The notes: generated by a model not told the origin, from the sequence alone. A DNA stretch of 64,000 bases from Bacillota bacterium (GCA_023461435.1 JAEYLC010000027.1:29156-93155), one strand, 5' to 3'; counted from the stretch's first letter, positions 14,187-23,484 are shown. Made by a program: numbers and translations.

Positions 14187-15833
14187 ATGAAGAAAAGATA
14201 TGTCATTATCGGCGGTATTGCGGGCGGCATCAGCGCGGCGGCGCGTCTGCGGCGTCTTGACCAAAATGCGAGTATCACCGTAATTGAAAAAAACGAACAG
14301 GTGGCGCTTGCCAGCAGCGCACTGCCTTACTGTGTCGGCGGTCTGGTCAGCGCCAAAGAGATCGCGGCCATGCAATGCCGGGAGGAGACGGTCGCGCGGT
14401 ATGACATTGACTTAAGATGCCTGTGCGAAGTGACGGATATCGACAGACACGGCAAAGCCGTGACTGTGCATGATATGGCTGCGGACGAAACATACCGCGA
14501 GGAATACGACAAGCTCATCATCGCCACCGGAACAAAACCCGTGCGTCCGGATATTGCGGGGCTGGATACCAAAGGCATATTCACGCTCAAGGATATGGGC
14601 GACTTAACCGCGGTGCTTGGCCACATCGGCACCCACTCTGTGAAGCGTGCGGCTGTGGTGGGCGGCGGAAACATCGGTCTTGAGATCGCGGAAAACCTGT
14701 CGTCGCGCGGCATTAAAACGTGCGTGATCGAGAAGAGCAGCCATGCGCTGCCGGCCTTCGACGCCGATATGGCGCGTTTCGCGAGGCGGGCGCTCGAGGA
14801 CAACAGCGTGGCGCTGATCACGCATACGTCTGTGCTGCAATTTGAAAGCGCGGAGGAAGGCATACGGCTGTCACTTTCGGGCGATAAGTCCATTTTTGCG
14901 GATATCGTGATACTCAGCGCGGGCGTTATGCCTGAAGCGGCGCTTGCAAAAGCGGCCGGGCTCGGTATCGGCGTCACGGGCGGCATACTCGTGGATGAAC
15001 GCATGCAGACCACGGATAAGGACATTTACGCCGTGGGCGACGCCGTAGAGCTTGAATCGGTATTCGGGGGCAAGGTGCTGCTATCTCAGGCGCCCGTCGC
15101 GATCCGGCAGGGACGCACTGCCGCGGACAACATATGCGGTATCGGTGCGCGGTTCAAACAGGTGATCGGCGTGTCGGTGGTCAGGATATTCGATACGCAT
15201 ATGGCGAGCGCGGGGCTCACGGAAGCTGAGCTTGGCGACAAGGAGAGCCGGTACGAAAAGATTTATGTGAGCGGGTCTTCCCGCGAACCTTATTTTCCGG
15301 GCGCAAAGACGATTCATTTAAAGCTGCTGTTTGAAAGAAAAACAGGCCGGATACTCGGCGCGCAGGCCGTGGGGGAAGAGGGCGTTGATAAATGCATCGA
15401 TGTGCTGGCCCCGGCGATATATATGGGGCTCACAGCGGACAGGCTTTGTGATCTGGAGCTTGCGTATGCGCCGCCTTTCGGATCCGTCAAGGATACCGTT
15501 AATACGGCGGGGCTTATCGCCTCCGATGTGCTTGGCGGCCTCAGCGACGTGGCGCACTGGCATGAGATCAAGGCGATGAAGGACGCGGTGCTGCTCGATG
15601 TCCGTACGCAAAAGGAGCGGGACGCGGGCACGATAGCGGGATCGCTTCACATACCGCTCGAAGAGCTTTCGGGCCGCCTCGCCGAGCTGCCCAGAGATAA
15701 GGAGATCGTTGTTTTCTGCCGCAGCGGGAAGCGCTCGTATACGGCGGAACGCATACTGAAGAACTCGGGGTATAAAGCAAGAAATTTGAGCGGCGGATAC
15801 GCTCTGTACGAAATATTTAACAGGAAGGGATAA
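14187..15833 (+). CDS. CoA-disulfide-reductase-like flavoprotein fused to rhodanese
   Basis: 548 residues. The FAD motif GGIAGGISAAARLRR, the NAD(P)H motif VVGGGNIGLEIAENL and ILVDERMQTTDKDIYAVGDA are those of the CoADR/NADH-oxidase group. A C-terminal rhodanese domain (about 465-548) has CRSGKRS with Cys at about 511. CoADR-rhodanese fusions reduce persulfides or polysulfides of CoA. Oddly, the active-site Cys of the SFANCALPY motif is Ser44 here (LASSALPYC), and a Cys appears five residues on at 49. The redox mechanism is thus altered or moved to Cys49. Next gene is an ArsR regulator one base downstream. Confidence 0.88.
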   Translation: MKKRYVIIGGIAGGISAAARLRRLDQNASITVIEKNEQVALASSALPYCVGGLVSAKEIAAMQCREETVARYDIDLRCLCEVTDIDRHGKAVTVHDMAADETYREEYDKLIIATGTKPVRPDIAGLDTKGIFTLKDMGDLTAVLGHIGTHSVKRAAVVGGGNIGLEIAENLSSRGIKTCVIEKSSHALPAFDADMARFARRALEDNSVALITHTSVLQFESAEEGIRLSLSGDKSIFADIVILSAGVMPEAALAKAAGLGIGVTGGILVDERMQTTDKDIYAVGDAVELESVFGGKVLLSQAPVAIRQGRTAADNICGIGARFKQVIGVSVVRIFDTHMASAGLTEAELGDKESRYEKIYVSGSSREPYFPGAKTIHLKLLFERKTGRILGAQAVGEEGVDKCIDVLAPAIYMGLTADRLCDLELAYAPPFGSVKDTVNTAGLIASDVLGGLSDVAHWHEIKAMKDAVLLDVRTQKERDAGTIAGSLHIPLEELSGRLAELPRDKEIVVFCRSGKRSYTAERILKNSGYKARNLSGGYALYEIFNRKG

Positions 15834-15834
15834 A

Positions 15835-16104
15835 ATGGATCTCACAATGTATGAAGCGCTCGCTGCCAAGCTGCGGGTGCTCGGCCATCCGATACGGCTC
15901 TGTATTGTCAACGGTTTATCCAAGAAGGGCTGTCACGTTAAACAAATATGCGAAACCCTCGGCATTCCGCAGCCGGTGATTTCACTGCATCTTTCCAAGC
16001 TCAAGGCGGCGGGCATCGTGGACAGCGAGCGTCAGGGAAGCTGCGTATGCTACCATGTGACCGATAAGGCGACACTGCGGCTGCTTGAGCTGCTGCCCAA
16101 ATAA
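15835..16104 (+). CDS. ArsR/SmtB-family regulator, cysteine-rich
   Basis: 89 residues, a single winged HTH (VKQICETLGIPQPVISLHLSKL). Cysteines are at about 23, 33, 39, 70 and 72; the pair at 70/72 is in the wing (GSCVCYHV). Some ArsR proteins with two redox cysteines (SqrR, BigR) sense reactive sulfur. Given the rhodanese-fused enzyme directly upstream (1-base gap), a persulfide or thiol sensor is plausible; metal sensing is the alternative. Likely controls its own operon. Confidence 0.88.
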   Translation: MDLTMYEALAAKLRVLGHPIRLCIVNGLSKKGCHVKQICETLGIPQPVISLHLSKLKAAGIVDSERQGSCVCYHVTDKATLRLLELLPK

Positions 16105-16146
16105 TCGGCGTAAAAACAACAGTGGGGTATTTGGAGGAGGTTGACT

Positions 16147-17223
16147 ATGAAGCTGCCTGAATATTGCATGCCGGATTTCAGCGCGGAGGTGTTCCGCGGC
16201 GCTCCCGATGCGGCCGTAAAAGCCGCCGAAAGGGATGGCCTTGTTCCCGAAGGGTATCACGCGACGAGCATATTCCCCGAGTATTACAAGATCGGCGGAC
16301 AGTGGAAGCCGATCCGCCAAAGCCGCATGGACTGCGCGGTGATCATCAAGGACGGCGAGCCGTTTGCGGTGGAAGCACGCAACATCAAAAAAGGGGACAG
16401 CGTGGTCATCGGCCGCGAGGAAGACGGCTGCAACGGCATCTATCTGAACACGAATCCGTTCGAGGCCGATGCGCACACGGGTGACGGTTTTGCGTTCCGG
16501 GGCTCGCGCACGCGGGAAACCTCGTATTCACGCGATTACGACAGCCTTTATGAGCTGCTCAAATACGAAAAACAGCACGGCTTTAGCGTCTGGGTGCTGG
16601 GCCCTGCCTGCACCTTCGATTACGATTCGCGCCGCGCGATGGCCGGGCTCATTCAAAAGGGCTATGTGCAGGCTGTTTTCGCGGGCAATGCGCTCGCCAC
16701 GCACGACCTTGAAGCGGCAGTGCTGAAAACCGCGCTCGGGCAGGATATCTACACGCAAAAGAGCATCAAGGGCGGGCATTATCACCACCTCGATACGATC
16801 AACATGGTGCGCGAAAGCGGCGGCATCCGTCCGTTCATCGAGCAGCGCGGCATTGAGGACGGCATCATGGCGGCGGTGATCAAAAAAGGCATCCCGTATG
16901 TGCTGGCGGGTTCCATCCGCGACGACGGGCCGCTGCCCGATGTGATCGCGAATGTGTATGAGGCGCAGTCCGCGATGCGCGAGCTCATCAAGCAGGCGAC
17001 CACGGTGATCACGCTCGCGACGCAGCTGCACGCGATCGCCACGGGCAACATGACGCCGTGCTACACAATTAAGGACGGCATTGTGCGCCCCGTTAATTTC
17101 TACACGGTTGATATCTCGGAGTTTGCCGTCGGCAAGCTGCATGATCGGGGGTCGCTATCCGCAAGGTCGATCGTGACAAATGTGCAGGATTTTCTCGTAA
17201 ACGTGGAGAGGAACTTGGAGTAA
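16147..17223 (+). CDS. TIGR00300-family enzyme (archaeal-type ornithine cyclodeaminase/ArgZ C-domain-like)
   Basis: About 358 residues. The pattern matches the LOR/SDH-type family represented by the C-terminal domain of cyanobacterial ArgZ/AgrE and by the methanococcal ornithine cyclodeaminase: an N-terminal SRMDCAVIIKDGEPFAVEAR region, CFDYDSRRAM-like ACTFDYDSRRAMAGLIQKG, then AVFAGNALATHDLE and VLAGSIRDDGPLPDV (nucleotide-binding), and MTPCYTIKDG. It probably converts ornithine to proline with NAD(+), or acts on a related amino acid; no arginine-dihydrolase domain is present. Start ATG 16147, six bases behind AGGAGG. A YfcC-type permease gene lies nearby on the other strand. Confidence 0.78.
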   Translation: MKLPEYCMPDFSAEVFRGAPDAAVKAAERDGLVPEGYHATSIFPEYYKIGGQWKPIRQSRMDCAVIIKDGEPFAVEARNIKKGDSVVIGREEDGCNGIYLNTNPFEADAHTGDGFAFRGSRTRETSYSRDYDSLYELLKYEKQHGFSVWVLGPACTFDYDSRRAMAGLIQKGYVQAVFAGNALATHDLEAAVLKTALGQDIYTQKSIKGGHYHHLDTINMVRESGGIRPFIEQRGIEDGIMAAVIKKGIPYVLAGSIRDDGPLPDVIANVYEAQSAMRELIKQATTVITLATQLHAIATGNMTPCYTIKDGIVRPVNFYTVDISEFAVGKLHDRGSLSARSIVTNVQDFLVNVERNLE

Positions 17224-17276
17224 GTCTTATTTGATTTAATGCTTAGATCAAAGCAGAATGATGGGGGAAGGCAGCT

Positions 17277-17672
17277 ATGAAAAGAAAAACACTGGTTATT
17301 ATCGCTGTCATTGCTTTGGCTGTGATTGCTTTGTTTTTTCTGTTTAAGGATTATTTCATTCCGCAGCAGATCATCAAAGACGGCGGGACAGTTGAATTTG
17401 TTGATGTGCTTTACTTGAACGAACAAGTTACAGTGGATATCGATCAGATCGTCGGCATGCTGAAAAACTACAGTTCTGTGAAATCGTTTAAGGATTATTT
17501 TCCTTATGAGCAGGACGCCGTGCGAATGGAAATCAACATGGTTGTTAATCATAAGCCTTTGCATGTGCTGCTTGGCGATTTTGATATATGGTATGACTGG
17601 GGGAACACGGGAGCCTATGAGATTATTGACGGCGATAAGATGCAAAGTGAGCTTGAGGCTTTGATTAATTGA
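17277..17672 (+). CDS. Hypothetical membrane-anchored protein
   Basis: 131 residues with one N-terminal signal-anchor (VIIAVIALAVIALFFLF) and a soluble alpha/beta-looking remainder exposed outside. GGGGGAAGG precedes the ATG. Slightly AT-richer than flanking genes. Twenty-one aromatic or Asp-rich C-terminal residues (GDFDIWYDWGNTGAYEIIDG) stand out, but I recognise no family. Possibly cotranscribed with the next small gene. Confidence 0.65.
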   Translation: MKRKTLVIIAVIALAVIALFFLFKDYFIPQQIIKDGGTVEFVDVLYLNEQVTVDIDQIVGMLKNYSSVKSFKDYFPYEQDAVRMEINMVVNHKPLHVLLGDFDIWYDWGNTGAYEIIDGDKMQSELEALIN

Positions 17673-17707
17673 GTCAACATTCCAAGTAATGCAATACGGA
17701 GGATCAA

Positions 17708-17896
17708 TTGGATAGTGAAATAAGATTAACTGGCGATCAAGCAAAAAAGTTCAATCAAATGGCGCAGCACCCTGATCCTAGAGTGAGCAGCAAAAAAGAG
17801 GCCTATATAAGACATATAAATGAAACGACCCAAATTAAACGAGATGGATCAAAGGTCATAGTCACTGTCGATACGAATAAGAAGTTTTGCAAATGA
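17708..17896 (+). CDS. Small hypothetical protein
   Basis: 62 residues, TTG start with CGGAGG 6 bases upstream, terminator just after the stop. Basic C-terminus with TQIKRDGSKVIVTVDTNKK, which could be a beta hairpin. No signal peptide and no family recognised. Confidence 0.5.
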   Translation: MDSEIRLTGDQAKKFNQMAQHPDPRVSSKKEAYIRHINETTQIKRDGSKVIVTVDTNKKFCK

Positions 17897-17898
17897 TT

Positions 17899-17930
17899 GG
17901 GCGGCCAATATGGCCGCCCTTAGTTTTCAT
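17899..17930 (+). terminator. Terminator between convergent genes
   Basis: Perfect 9-bp stem GGGCGGCCA/TGGCCGCCC, 3-base loop, then TTAGTTTT. It may also serve the minus-strand permease gene. Confidence 0.75.
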
Positions 17931-17949
17931 TAATGTAACATACGCCTGT

Positions 17950-19395
17950 TTAATATCCCACGCCCACGGCGATCATCAAAAAGCCGATGCTGAGCGCCGC
18001 AATCAGCAGCTGCAGCCATATCGTGAACTTGAACCACTTGGTGTAGCTGACGGTCGTGAGCCCGAGAGCGATCAGCAGCATCGCGTTGGTCGGGTACAGC
18101 ACATTCAAAAAGCCGTCGCCGAGCGCGTAGGCAAACACCGTGGTTTGCCCTGTGATGCCCGTCATCGCGGCGAGCGGCACGAGCAGCGGCATCACCAGGA
18201 AAGCCTTGGCTGATGCCTGCGCCACGAAAAGCTCGAGCACGAGTATCACCGCGTAGATGATGATCACGTTGACATACGGGCTCGAACCCACTATGGCGGA
18301 CGACGCGAAATTGAGTATCGTGCCCTGTATGCCGCTGTCGGTGATGATCGTGGAGACCGCCATCGCCATTGGGATCAGCACAATGCCGGGCGCAATGTCG
18401 CCGACGCCTTTGAAGAACGTTTTGGCGATGCCCTTGTAGCCCGCGAGCTTCGCGCCAATCGTGGAGGCGAGAATGAATATCACCGCGATGAGTATCATCG
18501 AATAATCGGCGAGCCCAAGGAACGACGCGGAAACGAGAAACACGAACATGACGCCGAGCAGTACGCCGACGAACACGATCGGGCCTTTTTTAAACTGGGC
18601 CGCTTCCTCAATCTGCGCGGGGCTCAGCAGATATTTTTCGCGCCTTTGCGCGTCTTCATTGTAAACTGCCGAAGCCATCGGATTCTTTTCGAGCTTCTTC
18701 GCGTAGCGGATCAGAAACAGCAGCAGGATGCCGTAAATCAGCACGAAGAATATGAGCCGCAGCCACGTGCCCGAATACAGCGGCACGCCCGCGAGGTTCT
18801 GCGCCACGCCGATGGAAAATGGATTGTAAAGCGCCGCCGCAAACCCAAAGCTCGTGGACAAAAGGCTCAAAGAGAGGCCCATGAGGCTGTCCCAGCCGAG
18901 CATGAATGAGAGGCCAACGACGAGCGGGATCAGCGGCACGATCTCTTCGAGTATGCCAAAGAACGACCCTAAGAACATGAATACGAACGAGATCACCGCG
19001 ATCAGCAGATATTTGCGCCGGTACATCTTCGCCGCGATCTTGGCGATCACCGCGCGCAGTATGCCCGATTTATCAAGCAGCGTGAAAGACCCGCCGATCA
19101 GCAGTATGAACAGCATAATGCTGATCATCACGATATTTACACTGCCGCTGGGCGCGAACGATTTGAATATCGCGAGCAGTATGTTGTAAATGGGATATTG
19201 CCCAACCGTCCCGTCCTGCGCGTAGGAGCCGGGGACATAAACGGTGTCACCGCTTGCGTCCGTCGTTGTGTCGAAATGCCCGGGCGGCACGAACAGCGTG
19301 AGACAGTACGCTCCGATGATCAGCACGAAAATGATGATCGCAGCCGTCAGCAGGCTCCTTTTATTTATTTGAAAACTTGAATCCGATTTGGACAT
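17950..19395 (-). CDS. YfcC-family anaerobic C4-dicarboxylate/amino-acid permease
   Basis: 481 residues with about 12 membrane helices. The sequence type (PPGHFDTTTDASG near the N-terminus; SFFGILEEIVPLIPLVVGLS; GDIAPGIVLIPMAMAVS; AQASAKAFLVMPLLVPLA; ALGDGFLNVLYPTNA) is that of YfcC/ArcD-like carriers in the DcuC/AbgT superfamily. Substrate unknown; basic amino acids or short peptides are common guesses, and an ornithine-cyclodeaminase-like gene lies close by. Divergent from a WYL regulator. Confidence 0.9.
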   Translation of the reverse strand: MSKSDSSFQINKRSLLTAAIIIFVLIIGAYCLTLFVPPGHFDTTTDASGDTVYVPGSYAQDGTVGQYPIYNILLAIFKSFAPSGSVNIVMISIMLFILLIGGSFTLLDKSGILRAVIAKIAAKMYRRKYLLIAVISFVFMFLGSFFGILEEIVPLIPLVVGLSFMLGWDSLMGLSLSLLSTSFGFAAALYNPFSIGVAQNLAGVPLYSGTWLRLIFFVLIYGILLLFLIRYAKKLEKNPMASAVYNEDAQRREKYLLSPAQIEEAAQFKKGPIVFVGVLLGVMFVFLVSASFLGLADYSMILIAVIFILASTIGAKLAGYKGIAKTFFKGVGDIAPGIVLIPMAMAVSTIITDSGIQGTILNFASSAIVGSSPYVNVIIIYAVILVLELFVAQASAKAFLVMPLLVPLAAMTGITGQTTVFAYALGDGFLNVLYPTNAMLLIALGLTTVSYTKWFKFTIWLQLLIAALSIGFLMIAVGVGY

Positions 19396-19485
19396 GGCGG
19401 TTCTCCTTTTTCAACATATATGGTACAATTATGCTATACATATCTTTGCATGTCAATTGACGGTCACGTCAGGGGGGATGGGATT

Positions 19486-20484
19486 TTGAACGATTATCCG
19501 AAGCGCGCGCGCATACTTTTAATACTCAAATACCTTCAGGAGCAGACGGACGAATACAACCCGAAGCAGATGGCTGATATATTGAAATACTTGAGCGAAA
19601 ACGGCATCGAGGCGGAACGCAAAGCCGTTTACGGCGATCTGAATCTGCTGCGCGACGTCGGCTTTGACGTGATCAAAACGGCAGACAGAGCCGCGGCGTA
19701 TTTTTTGGGCCAGCGTCCGCTCGAAATGGCGGAAGCCCAGGTGTGCGCGAGCGCGGTCTCGGCCGCACGCTTTATGACGGAAAGAAAATCAAGGGAGCTG
19801 CTCCGCAAGCTCGGCGATTTTTTCGGGCAGACGCAGTCGGTGCGCTTTCGCAGCCGCATGGAGCTCGCGCGGACGCAGAAAACACGCAACGAAGAAATCT
19901 ATTATAATATCGACCGCATTGTGCTCGCACAGTCTCTCGGGAAAAAGATCACGTTTTTGTATTTTGAATACATGCCGGATAAGACGCAGCGGCTCAAACG
20001 GGACGGCCAGCGCTACTGCGCCAGCCCCTATTCTCTGATGTGGTTTGAGGACGCGTATTATCTCGTCTGCAATATGGACAAATACGATAACCTTTCGCAT
20101 TTCAGGGTGGACAGGATGACGCGCGTGGAGGTAGCCGATCAGGATATCAGGAGCATCAGCGAGGTGTCCGAGTACAAGAATTATATCGATTTTGACGATT
20201 ACCACCGCAGCGTATTTTCGATGTTCGGCGGCGAACCGAGCAGCGTGCGCATCCGTTTCAGCGACGAGCTCGCGACAGCCGTATTCGACCGCTTTGGCCT
20301 TGACGTGGCGGTATCCGACATCCGCGACGGACACTTCACAGTCTCCGTCAATGTCCGCATGAGCCCCGGGTTTATCTCATGGCTGACGATATTCGGGGAC
20401 AAGGCGCAGGTGCTTTCTCCCGACAGCTTAAGAGAAAAAATCGCCGGTTGGATAGCCACGCTTGCTAATGTTTACCAGAGCTAA
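19486..20484 (+). CDS. HTH-WYL domain transcriptional regulator
   Basis: About 332 residues. N-terminal winged HTH (RARILLILKYLQEQTDEYNP, ERKAVYGDLNLLRDVGFDV), a WYL domain (ITFLYFEYMPDK, YCASPYSLMWFEDAYYLVC) and a C-terminal WCX extension (VRIRFSDELATAVFDRFG). WYL proteins bind ligands or nucleic acid and regulate diverse genes. I take TTG 19486, eight bases behind AGGGGGG, over the ATG at 19420. It is divergent from the YfcC permease, which it may control. Confidence 0.9.
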   Translation: MNDYPKRARILLILKYLQEQTDEYNPKQMADILKYLSENGIEAERKAVYGDLNLLRDVGFDVIKTADRAAAYFLGQRPLEMAEAQVCASAVSAARFMTERKSRELLRKLGDFFGQTQSVRFRSRMELARTQKTRNEEIYYNIDRIVLAQSLGKKITFLYFEYMPDKTQRLKRDGQRYCASPYSLMWFEDAYYLVCNMDKYDNLSHFRVDRMTRVEVADQDIRSISEVSEYKNYIDFDDYHRSVFSMFGGEPSSVRIRFSDELATAVFDRFGLDVAVSDIRDGHFTVSVNVRMSPGFISWLTIFGDKAQVLSPDSLREKIAGWIATLANVYQS

Positions 20485-20573
20485 TATCGTTGTTTTCATG
20501 CTGCGTATCCGGTTTATATTAATAACACAGTAGCAGGTTTTTATTACGTTGATTTTTTAAGGAGTGTGCATTC

Positions 20574-22253
20574 ATGGATGATTCAAAGCAAGCGCAACTG
20601 CCTGAAGAAGCACTGAAAATGGGGATGGCCGACGGCGCAGAGACGAACCAGCCCTTACCGCCGGTAGATGCTTCTTACGAGGTGTCATATACCGAGGAAG
20701 GGGTCTATCTGGAGATCACAAGAGAGCAGGGGGAAGGCAGCCCGCTGCGGATTGAGTGCGTGCTTTTTGATCTCGTGCGCAGAGGTATAGACGGTATGAA
20801 TGTGGACATCGTGCGCATCAGTCTGCGCAGGAACGATGTCCGTATCCGTCTGGGCGGCCCGCAGACGCAGAAAAGCGCGGATGCGGATGTGATTGTGAGC
20901 ATTCCCAAGGATGCGATGAAAGCGGATATGATGCTTTTTCCGCCCGTATTGTCCGGAAAGGAAAAAACGGCGGATCAGGTGATCGAACGCATAAAGAAGG
21001 ATTTTGAAGTCACAACCGGACTCAATGAACAGCTTGTCAGGGATACCGTTGGCAGTAAGGGCTATTATAAATATCTGGAGATCGCCCAAGGACAAGCTCC
21101 CCAAAAGGGCAAGGACGGGGAGGTTGTGATGATGTTCAGCCCGAAGCGCAGCTATGCGCCCACGATCATGCCGGACGGAAGCGCCGACTATAAAAACATG
21201 AAGCTTTTTGAAGGCGTTTCGATGGGGGACGTGGTCGCGACAGCCGTACCGCCCGAGGACGGTATCGACGGGTTCACGGTGAAGGGTGTGAGCATCCCCG
21301 CTCAGCGCGGCAAGGAGAAAAAGCTGCCCAAAGGGAAAAATGTGAAGGTCTCGGACGACGGCAGATCGCTGATCGCTGAGAAAAGCGGCCAGGTGGATAT
21401 TATCAAAGACCGCATCGAGGTTTCCGATGTGCACCGTGTACCCGGCGACGTGGACATGAGCGTCGGCAACGTCAAGTTTGACGGTGATGTCGTGGTATGC
21501 GGCAATGTGATTTCCGGGCTGACCGTAGAGACGACGGGAAGCATAGAGGTTCAAGGCTATGTGGAAGGCGCCACGCTCATTGCGGGGAAGGATATTGTAC
21601 TCAGAAACGGCATGCAGGGAATGAGCCAGGGGAAGCTCGAAGCAGGCGGCAATATTGTGGCGCGGTTTATCGAGCGGGCAACGCTGACGGCCAAGGGAAG
21701 CGTTTATGCGGACTATATGGTTTACTGTCTCATCACGGCAGGCGAAAGCGTGATACTCAAAGGAAAATTCGGCAAGCTGCTGGGCGGTGTGATCCGCGCG
21801 GGCAAAGAGGTCACAGCCAAAACGATCGGATCGCCGGGAAGCGACCGCACGCAGATTGAGCTTGGCATATTGCCCGACGAGCGCGCGCGCTATACCAAAA
21901 TGGACGCCGAGCGCGGGCAGATTAAAGCGCAGCTTAACCGTGTTCAGAATATCACGAGGATGCCCGCGCCGAATGACATGGCGCCCGACAGGCTGGCCAT
22001 GCGCGAAAAGCTCATTGAGGCGGGGCGGCAGCTTGAAGAGCAGTACAACAGCCTCACGCAGCAGCTTGAGGAGCTGAAAGGAATGCTGAGCGCCAACAGC
22101 AGCGCACGCGTTAACGCGACAAAATCTGTTTATCCGAACGTAAGGATTCAGATTGACGCCGGCGTGTTTACCACTAAATCCATGATCGAGTTTGCGACGT
22201 TCCGCTGTCATGAAGGGCAGGTCACATTTACAGCCTGCGAGATAAAAGCATAA
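20574..22253 (+). CDS. FapA-family (DUF342) polymer-forming protein
   Basis: 559 residues. An N-terminal FapA region (DTVGSKGYYKYLEIAQGQ, GDVVATAVPPEDGIDGFTVKG) precedes a right-handed beta-helix of G-rich rungs (GDVDMSVGNVKFDGDVVVCG, GSIEVQGYVEGATLIAGKDI) and a C-terminal coiled coil (about 445-510) ending in ANSSARVNATKSVYPNVRI. DUF342 proteins are cytoplasmic or cell-envelope scaffolds related in fold to bactofilins and MinC. AAGGAG before the ATG; hairpin terminator after it. Confidence 0.92.
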   Translation: MDDSKQAQLPEEALKMGMADGAETNQPLPPVDASYEVSYTEEGVYLEITREQGEGSPLRIECVLFDLVRRGIDGMNVDIVRISLRRNDVRIRLGGPQTQKSADADVIVSIPKDAMKADMMLFPPVLSGKEKTADQVIERIKKDFEVTTGLNEQLVRDTVGSKGYYKYLEIAQGQAPQKGKDGEVVMMFSPKRSYAPTIMPDGSADYKNMKLFEGVSMGDVVATAVPPEDGIDGFTVKGVSIPAQRGKEKKLPKGKNVKVSDDGRSLIAEKSGQVDIIKDRIEVSDVHRVPGDVDMSVGNVKFDGDVVVCGNVISGLTVETTGSIEVQGYVEGATLIAGKDIVLRNGMQGMSQGKLEAGGNIVARFIERATLTAKGSVYADYMVYCLITAGESVILKGKFGKLLGGVIRAGKEVTAKTIGSPGSDRTQIELGILPDERARYTKMDAERGQIKAQLNRVQNITRMPAPNDMAPDRLAMREKLIEAGRQLEEQYNSLTQQLEELKGMLSANSSARVNATKSVYPNVRIQIDAGVFTTKSMIEFATFRCHEGQVTFTACEIKA

Positions 22254-22282
22254 AAGGCGGGCTTTTATGGCATGAAATTTGG

Positions 22283-22307
22283 CGCCCCGTTATGAGCGGG
22301 GCGTTTT
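22283..22307 (+). terminator. Terminator of the FapA gene
   Basis: CGCCCCG/CGGGGCG stem (7 bp), 7-base loop, TTTT. Confidence 0.8.
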
Positions 22308-22378
22308 CAATTGTTTGGGCTTTACAGACCTGTGGATTTTCTGTATACTTGAGTACGATATTATTGAAGGGGATTGTT

Positions 22379-22888
22379 ATGCAAAAGAAACGCTTTAAAA
22401 TAATCGCCGCGGTCATGATGGCGCTTGTTTTCACCGTTGCGGCGGCGGGCTGCGGAGCGGCTGTGGTGACCAAGCCGCAAATGACGGCCAACGCGACAGC
22501 CGTCAAGGTTGAAGGCACCTGCCAGATCGAAGTCAACGGCGATACGATCACGGTGAAGGGTGAAACGAACATCATGGACGGAGCGATGCTGCACATATCG
22601 GTCGTCTCCCAGGACGGCATGATTGTGGACTTTGTGAAGATGACCAAACAGGGAGATTCGATTTCACAGGATTTCAAAATCACGAGCGACAAGTACGATG
22701 ACACCGTTCAAGCCGTGACCGGGTATATTGCGTGCGCGCCCTCGCTTTACGGCACGCAGCCGGATGCCGTTTACAACGCATATGGCAAGAAGTTTGAAAA
22801 CGTGGAAGCGCCCGAGGGCGATCTCGTTTGGAACAGCAACGGCGTGGTGATCGTGTTCGGTTCGGACAGCGCTGATTTGAACAAATAA
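22379..22888 (+). CDS. Putative secreted lipoprotein of unknown function
   Basis: 169 residues. A lipoprotein signal peptide (basic KKRFK, hydrophobic core, lipobox AAGC with Cys at about 25) is followed by a beta-rich domain (VEGTCQIEVNGDTITVKGET, DGAMLHISVVSQDGMIV). The repeated V-x-G patterns suggest an Ig-like or BsuPI-like beta sandwich. I start at ATG 22379 behind GAAGGGG; the longer frame runs back into the previous terminator. Function unknown. Terminator follows. Confidence 0.8.
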   Translation: MQKKRFKIIAAVMMALVFTVAAAGCGAAVVTKPQMTANATAVKVEGTCQIEVNGDTITVKGETNIMDGAMLHISVVSQDGMIVDFVKMTKQGDSISQDFKITSDKYDDTVQAVTGYIACAPSLYGTQPDAVYNAYGKKFENVEAPEGDLVWNSNGVVIVFGSDSADLNK

Positions 22889-22904
22889 AGCTTACGAAAC
22901 AGAC

Positions 22905-22930
22905 CGCCGGGCATCCCCGGCGTTTTTTTT
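22905..22930 (+). terminator. Terminator after the lipoprotein gene
   Basis: CGCCGGG/CCCGGCG with a 4-base loop, then eight T. Confidence 0.9.
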
Positions 22931-23028
22931 ATGGATAAGGGCATTTTGATATTCCAGGAGGGCAACTCGGCTTCATTGGGTTGTTTTATTTTTTTATCAA
23001 TATATACTGCTCTTCAGGGAGGGTGCTA

Positions 23029-23484
23029 ATGGCTTTAAGACTTACGGTCAATACGCAATCGGATATTGATGAAACACAGATCATCATCAATTGCAATCAT
23101 ATGGATGATAAGTTGTCCATGCTTATCGGGCTCATCAAACAATTTGCCTACGTCTTTCGGGCGAAATCTGAAACCGGGGCTTGTCTGGTCCCGGCCGAAG
23201 ATGTTTACTATATTGAATCAGTTGACAGCAAAACCTTTTTGTATTGTGAAAAAGACGTTTACTGTGTTTCGGACACGCTGCAAGAGATAGAAAATGAACT
23301 TGCTGATTCGGCATTTGTGCGAATCAGCAAGAGCTGCATTGTGAATCTTTCATATCTTGATACTGTTCGCCCGTTTTGGAACCATCGTTTGGAAGCGCGG
23401 CTCAAAAACAGTGAGAGGCTGATCGTCACACGAAGTTATATAGACAGTTTAAGGAAAAAACTCAATTCAGGGAGGGAAACATGA
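23029..23484 (+). CDS. LytTR-family DNA-binding regulator
   Basis: 151 residues. The C-terminal LytTR domain (about 50-148) shows VPAEDVYYIESVDSKTFLYC, a central LQEIENEL and FVRISKSCIVNLSYLDTV. The N-terminal half is short and without a receiver domain, the form that pairs with DUF3021 membrane proteins. GGGAGGG precedes ATG 23029. The ATGA overlap couples it to the DUF3021 gene, which in known pairs restrains or signals to the regulator. Confidence 0.9.
   Translation: MALRLTVNTQSDIDETQIIINCNHMDDKLSMLIGLIKQFAYVFRAKSETGACLVPAEDVYYIESVDSKTFLYCEKDVYCVSDTLQEIENELADSAFVRISKSCIVNLSYLDTVRPFWNHRLEARLKNSERLIVTRSYIDSLRKKLNSGRET

Noticed and set aside
20685..22211. 508-residue minus-strand reading frame
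   Set aside because: Antisense shadow of the FapA-family gene, with no start signals or recognisable domain.
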